Shown: piece after piece, positions 25,839-34,517 of the stretch | Position numbering within the stretch: position 1 is the first letter of the stretch | How the letters are laid out: every line of letters begins with the position of its first letter | Assembly: GCA_017470505.1 (NCBI GenBank) | Contig: JAFUYO010000036.1 | Location: 21,371 to 85,370 of the forward strand | Source of the DNA: Butyrivibrio sp. | Lineage (GTDB): Bacteria; Bacillota; Clostridia; Lachnospirales; Lachnospiraceae | Reading direction: 5' to 3' | Length of the DNA stretch: 64,000 nucleotides | Program-made: the position numbers and the translations under genes | The notes under the pieces: model-generated | Databases searched by the model: none | Seen by the model: only the letters and a program-made list of their open reading frames with translations | What the model was told of the DNA's origin: nothing

Positions 25839-26624
25839 TTATGCCTTGGGCTTTTCGTAGTAGAAAGAATTCTTTCTCACAAAACCGATTTCCTTATAGT
25901 TGATGATCTGCTCTGTGCTGCCGATGAAGAGGATTCCGCCGGGCTGAAGTGTCGCAAAGTACTTTCTGAAAATGTCGTCCTTGGCCTCCTCAGTGAAGTA
26001 GATCAGAACGTTTCTGCACACTATCAGGTGGCAGTCCTTCGGATAAGGATCACGGAGAAGGTCAGCCTGCTTGAAGGTTACTCTTGACTTGATCTCATCA
26101 GATACCTTCATCTTGCCGTCTGCAGTCTCTGTGAAGTATTTCTTTTTGAATTCCTCGGGAACTCCCGCAACTTCCTTTTTGTCATAGATGCCGGCCTTGG
26201 CCTTGGCAAGTACAACCGCGTCGAGGTCTGTCGCCATAACGCTTATCTGGTTGAGAGGAAGATGCTTTGAGAGCATCATAACGATAGTGTAGGGCTCGTC
26301 ACCTGTTGAGCACGCAGCACTCCAGATCTTAAGGTTCTTGCCGAACTTGCTCATGAGCTCCGGAACCATCTCCTTGTCCATGAGCTGCCACTGCTCTTTA
26401 TTTCTGAAGAACTCTGATACGTTAATTGTCAGATACGATACAAATGCATCAAGAGCCTCTCTGTCCTTCTTTATCAGATCAAGGAACCCGTCATAGCCCT
26501 TGACCTCATATTTACCGATAAGGGTGTCGATCCTTCTCTTCATCTGCTTCTCTTTGTAAGCATTGAGATCGATCTTAGTGAGGTCATAAACTCCCTTTTT
26601 AAACCACTCGTAATCAGCTGCCAT
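25839..26624 (-). CDS. cheR: Chemotaxis protein methyltransferase CheR
   Basis: CheR methylates glutamates on chemoreceptors using S-adenosylmethionine, setting adaptation. The 261-residue protein has the N-terminal helical domain (about 1-70) with YLTINVSEFFRNKEQW, then the SAM-binding domain with IWSAACSTGDEPYTIVMML and the family signature VCRNVLIYF. No CheR-binding pentapeptide or TPR extension is present. It is monocistronic, between a promoter (26669-26697) and a terminator. Chemotaxis partners are not in this window; the FliG-like gene at 48.2 kb is the only other motility-related sequence. Confidence 0.93.
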   Translation of the reverse strand: MAADYEWFKKGVYDLTKIDLNAYKEKQMKRRIDTLIGKYEVKGYDGFLDLIKKDREALDAFVSYLTINVSEFFRNKEQWQLMDKEMVPELMSKFGKNLKIWSAACSTGDEPYTIVMMLSKHLPLNQISVMATDLDAVVLAKAKAGIYDKKEVAGVPEEFKKKYFTETADGKMKVSDEIKSRVTFKQADLLRDPYPKDCHLIVCRNVLIYFTEEAKDDIFRKYFATLQPGGILFIGSTEQIINYKEIGFVRKNSFYYEKPKA

Positions 26625-26668
26625 AAAGCTATATTCCTCCTATGGGTTAATTTTTTGTCACTATACTA

Positions 26669-26697
26669 ATTCTAGCTTAATAAAGATTGTATGTAAA
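26669..26697 (-). promoter_or_regulatory. Promoter of cheR
   Basis: On the minus strand TTTACA (26692-26697) and TAGAAT (26669-26674) are separated by 17 bases, about 45 bases before the cheR ATG. The pattern is vegetative (sigma-A type); I see no flagellar-sigma motif. Confidence 0.6.
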
Positions 26698-26723
26698 ATT
26701 AAATAATTCTTAAATAAAAAAAC

Positions 26724-26756
26724 GTAAAAAGAGAGACGGAAAGGTTTCCGTCCCTC
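26724..26756 (-). terminator. Intrinsic terminator after the S1-domain gene
   Basis: On the minus strand GAGGGACGGAAA pairs with TTTCCGTCTCTC across a two-base loop, with one G-T mismatch, followed by TTTTTACGTTTTTTT. It closes the tetR-rpiR-flavoprotein-cmk-ispH-rpsA transcript. Confidence 0.85.
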
Positions 26757-26773
26757 ATGAATATACCGCTTAA

Positions 26774-27919
26774 CTATGCATTCTCTTCGCTCTGCTCAGC
26801 GATAACCTTGTCGATATTTACAGATACAACATCGCCGTCATCAGCGGCAGGTGCCTCTTCCTGGACAGGAGCAAACATAGCCTTGATAGAAAGACTGATC
26901 TTCTTGTCCTCCTCGTTGAAGTCAACAATCTTGGCCTCAACCTCCTGACCTACCTTGAGAACGTCAGCAGGCTTCTCGATGTGCTCTCTGGCAATCTGAG
27001 ATACGTGGAGAAGTGCGTCAATTCCCGGCTCAAGCTCAACAAAAGCACCGAAGTCTGTCATTCTTGCAACCTTGCCCTTCACAACATTGCCGACTGTATA
27101 CTTCTCAGTTGCGTCCTTCCAGGGATTCTCATCCTCAAACTTCCTGGAGAGAGCAATCTTGCTGCCGTCGATGCTCTTAACGAGAACCTTGACTGTATCT
27201 CCGATCTTGAATACCTTCTTGGGGCTCTCAACTCTTCCCCAGCTCATCTCTGAGATGTGGAGGAGTCCGTCTGCTCCGCCGAGGTCAATGAATGCACCGA
27301 AATCTGTGACGTTCTTGACTACACCCTCTACAACGTCGCCGGCCTTGATCGTCTCAAAGAGCTTTCTGGCAGCTTCAGCCTTCTCAGCTGTCACAAGCAT
27401 CCTTCTGTTTCCGATATATCTTCTTCTCTTGGGGTTGTATTCAGTTACAACAAACTGGATATCCTGATCCTGATACTTGGTAAGATCCTTCTCATAGCTG
27501 TCTGATACGAGTGATGCGGGAATGAATATCCTGACCTCATCAACAACTACTGTGAGTCCGCCCTCGAGTACCTGTACAACCTTGGCTGTAAGTACCTCTT
27601 TGTTGTTGAATGCCTCTTCAATCCTCTTGTTGCCTCTGTCGATTGCAAGTCTCTTGTATGAAAGAATGACCTGACCGTCTGCATCATTGGTCTTGAGGAC
27701 CTTGACGTCCATAGTGTCGCCAACCTTAACGGCGGTTGTAAGGTCAATGCTATTGTCGTTCGAGTATTCGTTCTTGGTTAATACACCGTCGGACTTGTAA
27801 CCAATGTTAAGGATTATCTCGTCAGGCTTAACGTCAATAACAGTTCCCTCTACTACCTCCCCTGTGTGAATTGTTTTGAACGATTCGTTAAGCATCTGTT
27901 CAAAAGTTTGTTCTGACAT
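26774..27919 (-). CDS. rpsA: Four-domain S1 RNA-binding protein (ribosomal protein S1-like)
   Basis: The 381-residue protein has four S1 domains: about residues 18-85 (GEVVEGTVIDVKPDEIILNIG), 100-165, 185-255 (GDVVEGVVKNVTDFGAFIDLGGADGLLHISEMSW) and 270-345 (GNVVKGKVARMTDFGAFVELEPGIDALLHVS). Firmicute homologues are annotated S1 but may not be stable ribosomal components. The ATG at 27919 follows GAGGAGG; an in-frame TTG six codons up is part of that site. It overlaps the end of ispH by 20 bases, reflecting the ispH-rpsA linkage known from Clostridia, where the two are sometimes fused. Confidence 0.92.
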   Translation of the reverse strand: MSEQTFEQMLNESFKTIHTGEVVEGTVIDVKPDEIILNIGYKSDGVLTKNEYSNDNSIDLTTAVKVGDTMDVKVLKTNDADGQVILSYKRLAIDRGNKRIEEAFNNKEVLTAKVVQVLEGGLTVVVDEVRIFIPASLVSDSYEKDLTKYQDQDIQFVVTEYNPKRRRYIGNRRMLVTAEKAEAARKLFETIKAGDVVEGVVKNVTDFGAFIDLGGADGLLHISEMSWGRVESPKKVFKIGDTVKVLVKSIDGSKIALSRKFEDENPWKDATEKYTVGNVVKGKVARMTDFGAFVELEPGIDALLHVSQIAREHIEKPADVLKVGQEVEAKIVDFNEEDKKISLSIKAMFAPVQEEAPAADDGDVVSVNIDKVIAEQSEENA

Positions 27920-28751
27920 GTTTCTGAACCTCCTCAATAATGTTCTTTGGGGTTGAAGCCCCGGCGGTAATGCCCACCAGTTTCGCTGAAGACGGAATAT
28001 TCATCTCCAGGTCCTCCGGTGTATGAATAAAATATGTATTCAAACAGCTCTCTTTGCATATTTCATACAGTTTTCTTGAATTGGAGCTGTTCTCGTCACC
28101 GATTACGATCATGGCATCTGCCCTCGCCGCAATTTCACGCGCTTCGGACTGCCTCTCATCAGTGGCGTTGCATATAGTATTCACAATATTAATATTGTAA
28201 CCATAATTATTAAAGATTTCAATGGTTTCTTGAAATTTATTCTTGTTAAAAGTGGTCTGGGATACAACAGTGTAATTCAGTTCCCTGTTTTCGTTAAAAT
28301 TTCGGGCTTCCTCAGGCGACTCCACTACGTATACCGGTCCGTCGGAATAGCTCACGATTCCCTCGACCTCGGGGTGAGTGCTGCTGCCCACAACTATGAT
28401 GCTGTTGCCCTTTCTGCTCTCCTCCGAGACGATCTTGTGTATTCGCTTCACAAAGGGGCAGGTGGCATCAATTATATCAAGTCCTGTCGCCTTCAGATCC
28501 TCATAGACCTGTCTCGTAACACCGTGGGACCTGATGATCACGACGCCCTCTGATACGCCTTTAAGCTCAGAGACATCGCTTATGACCTTTACGCCCTTAT
28601 CCTTTAAATCATTAACGACAATGTCATTGTGGATTATCGGACCGTATGTATAAATATTCGTCTTTTTTTCTTTTATCTTCTCATACACGGTCTCAACCGC
28701 CTTGGTGACGCCAAAGCAGAAGCCCGCGTGAGCGGCAAGTACAACTTCCAT
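27900..28751 (-). CDS. ispH: 4-hydroxy-3-methylbut-2-enyl diphosphate reductase
   Basis: IspH is the last MEP-pathway enzyme; it makes IPP and DMAPP from HMBPP with an oxygen-sensitive iron-sulfur cluster. The three cluster cysteines are in HAGFCFGV, IDATCPFVKRIHK and VNTICNATDERQ, and SHGVTRQ and GSSTHPEVEG carry substrate-binding histidines. The length, 283 residues, is typical. Its end overlaps the S1-domain gene, and cmk lies 47 bases upstream. Confidence 0.97.
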   Translation of the reverse strand: MEVVLAAHAGFCFGVTKAVETVYEKIKEKKTNIYTYGPIIHNDIVVNDLKDKGVKVISDVSELKGVSEGVVIIRSHGVTRQVYEDLKATGLDIIDATCPFVKRIHKIVSEESRKGNSIIVVGSSTHPEVEGIVSYSDGPVYVVESPEEARNFNENRELNYTVVSQTTFNKNKFQETIEIFNNYGYNINIVNTICNATDERQSEAREIAARADAMIVIGDENSSNSRKLYEICKESCLNTYFIHTPEDLEMNIPSSAKLVGITAGASTPKNIIEEVQKHVRTNF

Positions 28752-28798
28752 TTGTGCCTCTTTTTATACAGGAAAACAAAGATTAAGTTTCCATAGTG

Positions 28799-29458
28799 TT
28801 ATCTTGAAAAAAGCTGAAGTATTCTCTCTTTTACATCCTCAACAGTCATATCCGAGGAGTCAAGGTAAACTGCGTCATCAGCCTGTCTGAGCGGGGATAT
28901 CTCCCTGTGCATATCGCGGTCATCCCTCTCGATTATGTCCTTCTCGATCACATCGAGGTCGCACTCCTGTCCCTTCGCCGTGAGCTCATCATACCTTCTC
29001 TTCGCCCTCACCCCGGAGCTCGCAGTCAGATATATCTTGAGATCGGCACCTGGTAGTACGACCGTTCCGATATCCCTTCCGTCCATGACAACGTCTGTTG
29101 TCGCGGCAAGCTTCTGCTGCAGCTCCACAAGTTTTTTCCTCACGTCGCCGTTTACGGAGCTGGCTGATGCCATCTGCCCGACCTCCTCGGTGCGGATGAG
29201 GCCGTTTACATTCTCTCCGTTTAAAAAGACAACCTGCTCACCGTTTTCATGCCTGATGGTGATGTCCGCATCCGTGCAGGTCTTACTTATCTTCTCCGAA
29301 TCCGATGGTTCAACATTATTCTTTATCATATAGAGCGCCATCGCCCTGTACATTGCACCTGTATCAACATAAATAAAGCCAAGTTCCTTTGCAACCATTC
29401 TTGCGATGGTGCTCTTTCCGGCGCCTGCCGGCCCGTCAATGGCTATGCTCTTGCTCAT
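28799..29458 (-). CDS. cmk: Cytidylate kinase
   Basis: CMP kinase phosphorylates CMP and dCMP using ATP. The 219-residue protein opens with the Walker A segment IDGPAGAGKSTIARMVA, followed by YVDTGAMYRAMAL, the NMP-binding part with VVMDGRDIGTVVLP, and DDRDMHREISPL. It has AAGGAAG before the ATG. The cmk-ispH-rpsA order is common in Firmicutes. Confidence 0.97.
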   Translation of the reverse strand: MSKSIAIDGPAGAGKSTIARMVAKELGFIYVDTGAMYRAMALYMIKNNVEPSDSEKISKTCTDADITIRHENGEQVVFLNGENVNGLIRTEEVGQMASASSVNGDVRKKLVELQQKLAATTDVVMDGRDIGTVVLPGADLKIYLTASSGVRAKRRYDELTAKGQECDLDVIEKDIIERDDRDMHREISPLRQADDAVYLDSSDMTVEDVKERILQLFSR

Positions 29459-29499
29459 TTTGTATCTTCCTTCCTTAAACTATATTCGGCGATATCTTT

Positions 29500-30756
29500 T
29501 CACCCGCCTGCTGCGCACTCGCCGGCCAGATGTCCCGTGGACCAGGCTGCCTGAAGGTTAAAGCCCCCGGTCTCAGTGTCGATATCTATGACCTCGCCTG
29601 CAAAAAAGAGCCCCTTTATGATCTTTGACTCCATCGTGGACGGGTCGATTTCCTTAACGCTGACGCCTCCCCTTGTGATAATCGCCTCAGCAAAATCCCT
29701 TGTACCGGTGACCGTCATCGGAACGCTCTTAATCAGGGATACAAAGGAGAGCCTCTCCTGCCTTGTCACGTTGTTTACAGATTTTTCCGGATCGATACCT
29801 GAGAGCTTTATCATAACAGGTATGAGCCTCACCGGGAAAAGACCTCCAAGCGCGTTCTTAAACTGTTTGTTCGGGGCATCATCGAAGTCCCTCAGAATCC
29901 TCTTATCCAGCTGCTCCGGTGAAAGAGCAGGTTTGAGGTCAAGAAGGAGCCTTCCCTGCTTTCCCGCCTCGTAGTAGGAGCTTGCTGTCAGTATAAGCGG
30001 CCCGCTCACGCCAAAGTGCGTAAAGAGCATCTCGCCAAAGCCCTCATATACAGGCTTTATTCTCCCTTTGCCCTCCCTGTCGAAAAAGAGCTTAACGCTC
30101 ACGTTTTTAAGTGACAGGCCCTGGAGATCAAAAACCCACTCATCAGTTGTGACAAGAGGAACCAGTGACGGGTACGCCTTCACCACGCTGTGTCCGAGAT
30201 CCCTGGCAAACCTGTAGCCGTCTCCCGTAGAGCCGGTTGATGAGTATGAGAGTCCTCCCGTGCAGATGATGACGCTCTCAAACTCCTCTCTCGTCATCGG
30301 GTCGTTCCCGACAGAGTAAACGACCTCGCTGACTCTTCCCATCGACGCCTCAACGGAATGAACCTTTGCTCCGAACAGGATGTTTACACCTGCCTTTTTG
30401 AGTGCATTAAAAAGCGTCTTAATGATATCAGATGAGTGGTCGGATACGGGAAATACCCTCTCTCCCCTCTCAACCTTGAGCCTGCAGCCGTTGTTCTCAA
30501 AAAAATCCATGACAGCCCTGTTGTCAAAGCTGTAGACAGCGCTGTACAAAAATCTTGGATTTCTCCTGACGTGATCAAAATAATCCGCCACATCACAGGC
30601 ATTTGTCACATTGCATCTGCCCTTGCCTGTTATGTATATTTTTTTTCCGGGCTTGTCATTCTTTTCAAAAACAGTGACGCTTCCTCCGCTCTTTGCAGCA
30701 GAAAGCGCCGCCATCATACCGGCTGCGCCGCAGCCGATCACTGCTACTTTTTTCAT
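29500..30756 (-). CDS. HI0933-family FAD-dependent oxidoreductase
   Basis: This 418-residue flavoprotein of the HI0933 (YhiN-like) family has an N-terminal FAD-binding Rossmann motif, VAVIGCGAAGMMAALSAAKSG, followed by the family signature GKKIYITGKGRCNVTNA. The C-terminal part has FAGEVIDIDTETGGFNLQAAWSTG, which closes the FAD site. The substrate is unknown. A longer in-frame start would place 22 basic residues ahead of the Rossmann motif and overlap rpiR, so I use the ATG at 30756, preceded by GGAGGAAGAG. It starts just past the rpiR stop and is followed by cmk. Confidence 0.9.
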   Translation of the reverse strand: MKKVAVIGCGAAGMMAALSAAKSGGSVTVFEKNDKPGKKIYITGKGRCNVTNACDVADYFDHVRRNPRFLYSAVYSFDNRAVMDFFENNGCRLKVERGERVFPVSDHSSDIIKTLFNALKKAGVNILFGAKVHSVEASMGRVSEVVYSVGNDPMTREEFESVIICTGGLSYSSTGSTGDGYRFARDLGHSVVKAYPSLVPLVTTDEWVFDLQGLSLKNVSVKLFFDREGKGRIKPVYEGFGEMLFTHFGVSGPLILTASSYYEAGKQGRLLLDLKPALSPEQLDKRILRDFDDAPNKQFKNALGGLFPVRLIPVMIKLSGIDPEKSVNNVTRQERLSFVSLIKSVPMTVTGTRDFAEAIITRGGVSVKEIDPSTMESKIIKGLFFAGEVIDIDTETGGFNLQAAWSTGHLAGECAAGG

Positions 30757-30757
30757 A

Positions 30758-31699
30758 TCAGGTCTCTTCCTCCGGCTCTTTGGCGCCGCTACCCAGATGT
30801 ATTGTAAGGTCGTCGGAGGCAAAATCTATCTCATCGTTCAGGTAGACCTGATAGTTGTTCCAGGTCTCCTCGAGCATCTTAAGTCCCGCTTTTACTTCGT
30901 TTGGATTTCTCATGCAAAGGGCGACAATAAGCGCATTTATGACTGACAAAGGAGCCACGAGTGAATCCACGATGGAAGCCATCTCGCTCCTTGCCAAAAT
31001 GTTGCAGGACGAGTACAGATTCATGGGTGAATGTATGGAGTCCGTTATCGTGATGACCTTGGCATTTCTGTCGTTGGCAAACTCAAGGCACTTAAGCGTG
31101 CGCATCGAATACCTCGGGAAGCTGATGCCGATAATGCAGTCCCTGTCGCCTATCCGTATCATCTGCTCGAACATCTCGGAGACGCTTGTCGTCCTCAGAA
31201 GAACGTTGTTCCCTCTTATCATATTCAGATAAAAATGGAGAAAATCCGCGAGGGGCTCACAGCTTCGAAGTCCGACTATGTATACGCACCTCGCCTTCAG
31301 GATGATATCGACAGCTGTCTTAAAAGCAGCTACGTCGATACTGCTTATCGTATTTTCTATATTTGAAATATCAGACTTTAGAATAGCCCCGAGTATTTCT
31401 CCCTCGTTGCTCTTTCCGAAGCGTTTGCCCACCTTCTCGACTGAGCCGAACCTGTCTGAAACCCAAGTGGCAAGTGCCTTCTGAAACTCCGGATAGCCCT
31501 CATAGTCAAGGCTCATAGCAAATCTCACGACGGTGGATTCACTCACCCCGACCACCTTCCCAAGCTCTGCCGCAGTCATGAAAACCGCCTGCTCGTAGTG
31601 CTCGGTGATGTAGGACGCAATGTTCTTCTTGCCCTTGCTCATCCTGGAGTAGCCTTCATTTATTCTGGTTAAAACATCCAAATCCTGATCAAACTTCAT
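30758..31699 (-). CDS. MurR/RpiR-family transcriptional regulator with SIS domain
   Basis: The 313-residue protein has an N-terminal RpiR-type helix-turn-helix (about residues 20-75, with MTAAELGKVVGVSESTVVRFAMSLDYEGYPEFQ) and a C-terminal SIS domain (about 125-250, with CVYIVGLRSCEPLADFLHFYL and CIIGISFPRYSMRTL) expected to sense a phosphosugar. The starts upstream lie within tetR; I use the ATG at 31699, which has no strong ribosome site, so it may be translated by coupling with tetR. It leads, with tetR, an otherwise housekeeping transcript. Confidence 0.88.
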   Translation of the reverse strand: MKFDQDLDVLTRINEGYSRMSKGKKNIASYITEHYEQAVFMTAAELGKVVGVSESTVVRFAMSLDYEGYPEFQKALATWVSDRFGSVEKVGKRFGKSNEGEILGAILKSDISNIENTISSIDVAAFKTAVDIILKARCVYIVGLRSCEPLADFLHFYLNMIRGNNVLLRTTSVSEMFEQMIRIGDRDCIIGISFPRYSMRTLKCLEFANDRNAKVITITDSIHSPMNLYSSCNILARSEMASIVDSLVAPLSVINALIVALCMRNPNEVKAGLKMLEETWNNYQVYLNDEIDFASDDLTIHLGSGAKEPEEET

Positions 31700-31709
31700 A
31701 TTATTACCG

Positions 31710-32261
31710 TCAACGGCTGAAAGCCATATACGCAGATTCAAGCATCTTCACCGATGAAGCCTCATCAAGATCGTAGTCACCCGTGACAGCCATGCAGCCT
31801 GCCCCGTGAATGAATATCCACATCTGCATAAAGAGATTCTGGGCATTTGCAGCGCCCTGCGAAGAGGCGCGGTTGATCTCCCTTACAACATTCTCAGAGT
31901 TTCCGTTAACGAGATCATACATGCTCTTTCCTTCAGTTCCCTCATGCGATATGAAAAGAAGTCTGAAAAGATGAGGGTATTTCTCGGCAAAGCCGATATA
32001 TGCAAGCCCAAGGTCCACAAACGGAACGTCGTGTGTCTTCTTGTACTCGTCGTAGAACTCAAGGTAAAACTCGGCAGCCTTGTCATACAGGTCCTTCTTG
32101 AGCTCATCCATGTTCTCATAGATGCGGAAAATAGGCTGGGTGGAGCACCCTGCCGCCGCTGCGAGTTTCCTGGAAGTGATCGCCTCAAAGCCTTCCTTTT
32201 TGGTTATCTTGAACGCTGCATTAACTATTTCCTTCTGCGTTATAGTCGCTTTCCTTGCCAT
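31710..32261 (-). CDS. TetR-family transcriptional regulator
   Basis: This 183-residue regulator has the TetR helix-turn-helix at about residues 8-50: TQKEIVNAAFKITKKEGFEAIT then SRKLAAAAGCSTQPIFRIYEN. The C-terminal ligand domain, with FAEKYPHLFRLLFIS and WIFIHGAGCMAVTGDY, resembles the WHG-type domain found in several Firmicute TetR proteins. The ATG at 32261 follows GGGAGGATGCT. It has a near-consensus promoter (32312-32340). AT-rich imperfect inverted repeats between promoter and gene could be its own operator. Confidence 0.88.
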   Translation of the reverse strand: MARKATITQKEIVNAAFKITKKEGFEAITSRKLAAAAGCSTQPIFRIYENMDELKKDLYDKAAEFYLEFYDEYKKTHDVPFVDLGLAYIGFAEKYPHLFRLLFISHEGTEGKSMYDLVNGNSENVVREINRASSQGAANAQNLFMQMWIFIHGAGCMAVTGDYDLDEASSVKMLESAYMAFSR

Positions 32262-32311
32262 AGCATCCTCCCTGTACATATCACACAGATAATATAATTG
32301 CGTGCGTTATT

Positions 32312-32340
32312 ATTTTACCTTGTGGCAAAAAAGGTGTCAA
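32312..32340 (-). promoter_or_regulatory. Near-consensus promoter of the tetR-rpiR operon
   Basis: On the minus strand a perfect TTGACA (32335-32340) is followed after 17 bases by TAAAAT (32312-32317). The -35 element overlaps the mnmA stop codon. An AT-rich segment with ATAAT/ATTAT dyad symmetry lies immediately downstream, a plausible site for autorepression. Confidence 0.75.
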
Positions 32341-33422
32341 ATTTTATCAATAATCCCGCCGCCAAGCACCGTGTCGCCGTCGTAAAAAACCGCGCTCTGT
32401 CCCGGGGTTATGGCTCTCTGCGGCTCATCAAACAAAACCCTTGCTCTGCCATCTCCAAGGATTGTTACATGGCAGGGCTTTTCGGGGTGTCTGTACCTTA
32501 TCTTGGCAGAGCAGTCAAAATCGCCTTCCGGAATGTCACCCGTAATCCAGGAGAAGTCCCTGACAACGAACTCCCTGCTGAACAGGTCCTCATTATCAGC
32601 AAGTACAACTCTGTTACCTGCGGCATCTATTTTCTTAACGTAGAGCCTCTTCTCTGCGGGGATTCCAAGTCCTCTTCTCTGCCCTACCGTGTACCCGATT
32701 ATGCCGCTGTGCTCACCCAGGACCTTTCCCTCAGGGTCGACAAAGTCGCCGTGGGGGTAATCCTTTTTCCTGTATCTTCTGATCATCCCGGCGTAGTCTC
32801 CGTCGGGGACAAAGCAGATGTCCTGACTCTCCTTTTTGTGGGAGGTAACAAAACCGTTCTCCTCGGCAATCCTGCGCGCATCAGCCTTGGTGATGTCTCC
32901 GAGAGGAAAGTAAGTGTGCCGCAGCTGCTCCTCTGTAAGATTATACAGCACATAGCTCTGATCCTTTGACAGATCAACGGCTTTTTTCAGATAGAGATGA
33001 CCGTCATTCTCCTCAATTCTTGCGTAGTGGCCGGTCACTATGTTGTCGTACCCAAGCTCTTTCGCCTTCTCATAGAGGATGTCAAACTTGAGATACCTGT
33101 TGCAGAGAGTGCAGGGGTTCGGGGTCTCACCTCTCTCGTAGCTGCACACAAAGGGCTCTATCACCTTCTCCCTGAACTGGGACTCATAGTGGAAGATGTT
33201 GTAAGGGATCCCTATCCTCTCACAGACAGCCCGCGCATCCTGCGTGTCAGACAAAGAGCAGCAGGTGCCAAAGATGTCCTCTCCTATCATGTCATTTTCA
33301 TACAGACGCATGGTGCAGCCCATGCAGTCAAAGCCGTTTTTTGCCATAATAAAAGCGGCGACGGAACTGTCAACGCCACCGCTCATGGCAATCAGAGCTT
33401 TCTTTTTGCCTTCATTTCGCAT
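32337..33422 (-). CDS. mnmA: tRNA-specific 2-thiouridylase MnmA
   Basis: MnmA thiolates U34 of Glu, Gln and Lys tRNAs. The 361-residue protein starts with the PP-loop ALIAMSGGVDSSVAAF. The catalytic cysteines are in CTLCNRYLKFD and SQDICFVPDGDY, and the C-terminal beta-barrel includes HSGIIGYTVGQRRGLGI. It starts seven bases after the DHH gene stop with a poor ribosome site, suggesting coupling. No separate terminator is visible before the tetR promoter. Confidence 0.97.
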   Translation of the reverse strand: MRNEGKKKALIAMSGGVDSSVAAFIMAKNGFDCMGCTMRLYENDMIGEDIFGTCCSLSDTQDARAVCERIGIPYNIFHYESQFREKVIEPFVCSYERGETPNPCTLCNRYLKFDILYEKAKELGYDNIVTGHYARIEENDGHLYLKKAVDLSKDQSYVLYNLTEEQLRHTYFPLGDITKADARRIAEENGFVTSHKKESQDICFVPDGDYAGMIRRYRKKDYPHGDFVDPEGKVLGEHSGIIGYTVGQRRGLGIPAEKRLYVKKIDAAGNRVVLADNEDLFSREFVVRDFSWITGDIPEGDFDCSAKIRYRHPEKPCHVTILGDGRARVLFDEPQRAITPGQSAVFYDGDTVLGGGIIDKI

Positions 33423-33428
33423 AGTATA

Positions 33429-34364
33429 TCATCCATTTAATATCCTGATGATCTCCGGAAGGAGCTCATCGACCTTGTCGTTGTCAATCTGGCAGGTTCC
33501 CGCATTGGCATGTCCGCCTCCGCCGTACTCAAGGCACAGATCACCAATGTTGAAGTTTGAAGCCTTATTGATGATCGACTTTCCGATCATGACGGCAGTG
33601 TTCTGCTTTTTAAAGCCCCAGGCCACATGGACAGAAATCTCAGCCTCGGGATACATGGCGTAGATCATGAAACGGTTGCCGGCGTAGATAATATCGCCTG
33701 CTGCCTTCTGATCCACAACAACAACCTTGCCCTCCATATGTGATATATCCTTTAACTGCTGCTTGAAGAGCTCAGCCTGCTCCATGTAAAGATCAACTCT
33801 CTCCTTGACATCGGGGAGCTCCAGAACATCCTTGATGTTGTGGTTTACACAGTATCCGATGAGCTCCATCATAAGGTCGTAGTTGGAGATCCTGAAGTTG
33901 TGGAACCTTCCAAGTCCCGTCCTCGCATCCATGAGGAAGTTCATGAGAACCCAGTCCTTGGGATCAAGTATCTCCTCCTTGGTAAAGTCAGCTGAGTCGC
34001 CCTTGTCGACAGCTGTCATAATTTCATCGGAGATGCCGCCGAGATCGTACCCCGCCTCGATATAGTAGTTGTATACAACTCTTGCAGCCGACTTGGCATA
34101 GCCGTCGATATGCCAGTTGGTATTGTTCTTCATGTCAGCATTTCTGGTAAGCTCTGACTCGTGGTGGTCAAAGCACATATACACCCTTGAATCGTAGGGA
34201 AGGTTTGTGGTTATGTCGTTTCCTGAGAGTTCGATCTTGCCATCCTGAACATCCTTGGGATGAACAAATTTGATTTCCTCGATAAGGTCGCACTCCCTCA
34301 GGATCATTGCGCAAACCAAACCGTCAAAGTCACTTCTGGTTACAAGTCTCATTTTATCGCTCAT
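33429..34364 (-). CDS. DHH-family phosphoesterase, exopolyphosphatase-like
   Basis: This 311-residue protein belongs to the DHH/DHHA1 superfamily. Metal-binding motifs appear as VTRSDFDGLVCAMIL, YMCFDHHESE and the C-terminal LEYGGGGHANAGTC. Between them lies an unusual spacer with many charged residues. It is distinct from the NrnA-like protein at 11.2 kb. Its substrate, whether short oligonucleotides, cyclic dinucleotide breakdown products or polyphosphate, cannot be read from sequence. It is the first gene of a pair with mnmA; a promoter-like TTGAAA/TATACT lies upstream. Confidence 0.85.
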   Translation of the reverse strand: MSDKMRLVTRSDFDGLVCAMILRECDLIEEIKFVHPKDVQDGKIELSGNDITTNLPYDSRVYMCFDHHESELTRNADMKNNTNWHIDGYAKSAARVVYNYYIEAGYDLGGISDEIMTAVDKGDSADFTKEEILDPKDWVLMNFLMDARTGLGRFHNFRISNYDLMMELIGYCVNHNIKDVLELPDVKERVDLYMEQAELFKQQLKDISHMEGKVVVVDQKAAGDIIYAGNRFMIYAMYPEAEISVHVAWGFKKQNTAVMIGKSIINKASNFNIGDLCLEYGGGGHANAGTCQIDNDKVDELLPEIIRILNG

Positions 34365-34400
34365 AAGTCCCTCTCAAAATAAATTTTTGTACTAACATAT

Positions 34401-34428
34401 AGTATATCACTGAACACGGCTTTTCAAA
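34401..34428 (-). promoter_or_regulatory. Promoter-like sequence before the DHH-mnmA pair
   Basis: On the minus strand TATACT (34401-34406) lies 16 bases from TTTGAA (34423-34428), or 15 bases from TTGAAA. It is 37 bases before the DHH gene ATG. Confidence 0.45.
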
Positions 34429-34450
34429 ATAATAAAGTTAATTATTATTG

Positions 34451-34479
34451 TTTACTTCAGCACTTTATTGTGGTAAACT
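34451..34479 (+). promoter_or_regulatory. Promoter of the symporter gene
   Basis: TTTACT (34451-34456) and TAAACT (34474-34479) are spaced by 17 bases. Transcription would start near 34486, about 30 bases before the gene. Confidence 0.55.
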
Positions 34480-34517
34480 ATCACGTGTTAAAAAAGTATA
34501 AAAAGGGGAAAATGCAT

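Noticed and set aside
31710-31741. Longer N-terminus for the RpiR regulator
   Set aside because: It would begin inside tetR and add 14 residues ahead of the usual start; the ATG at 31699 fits the family better.
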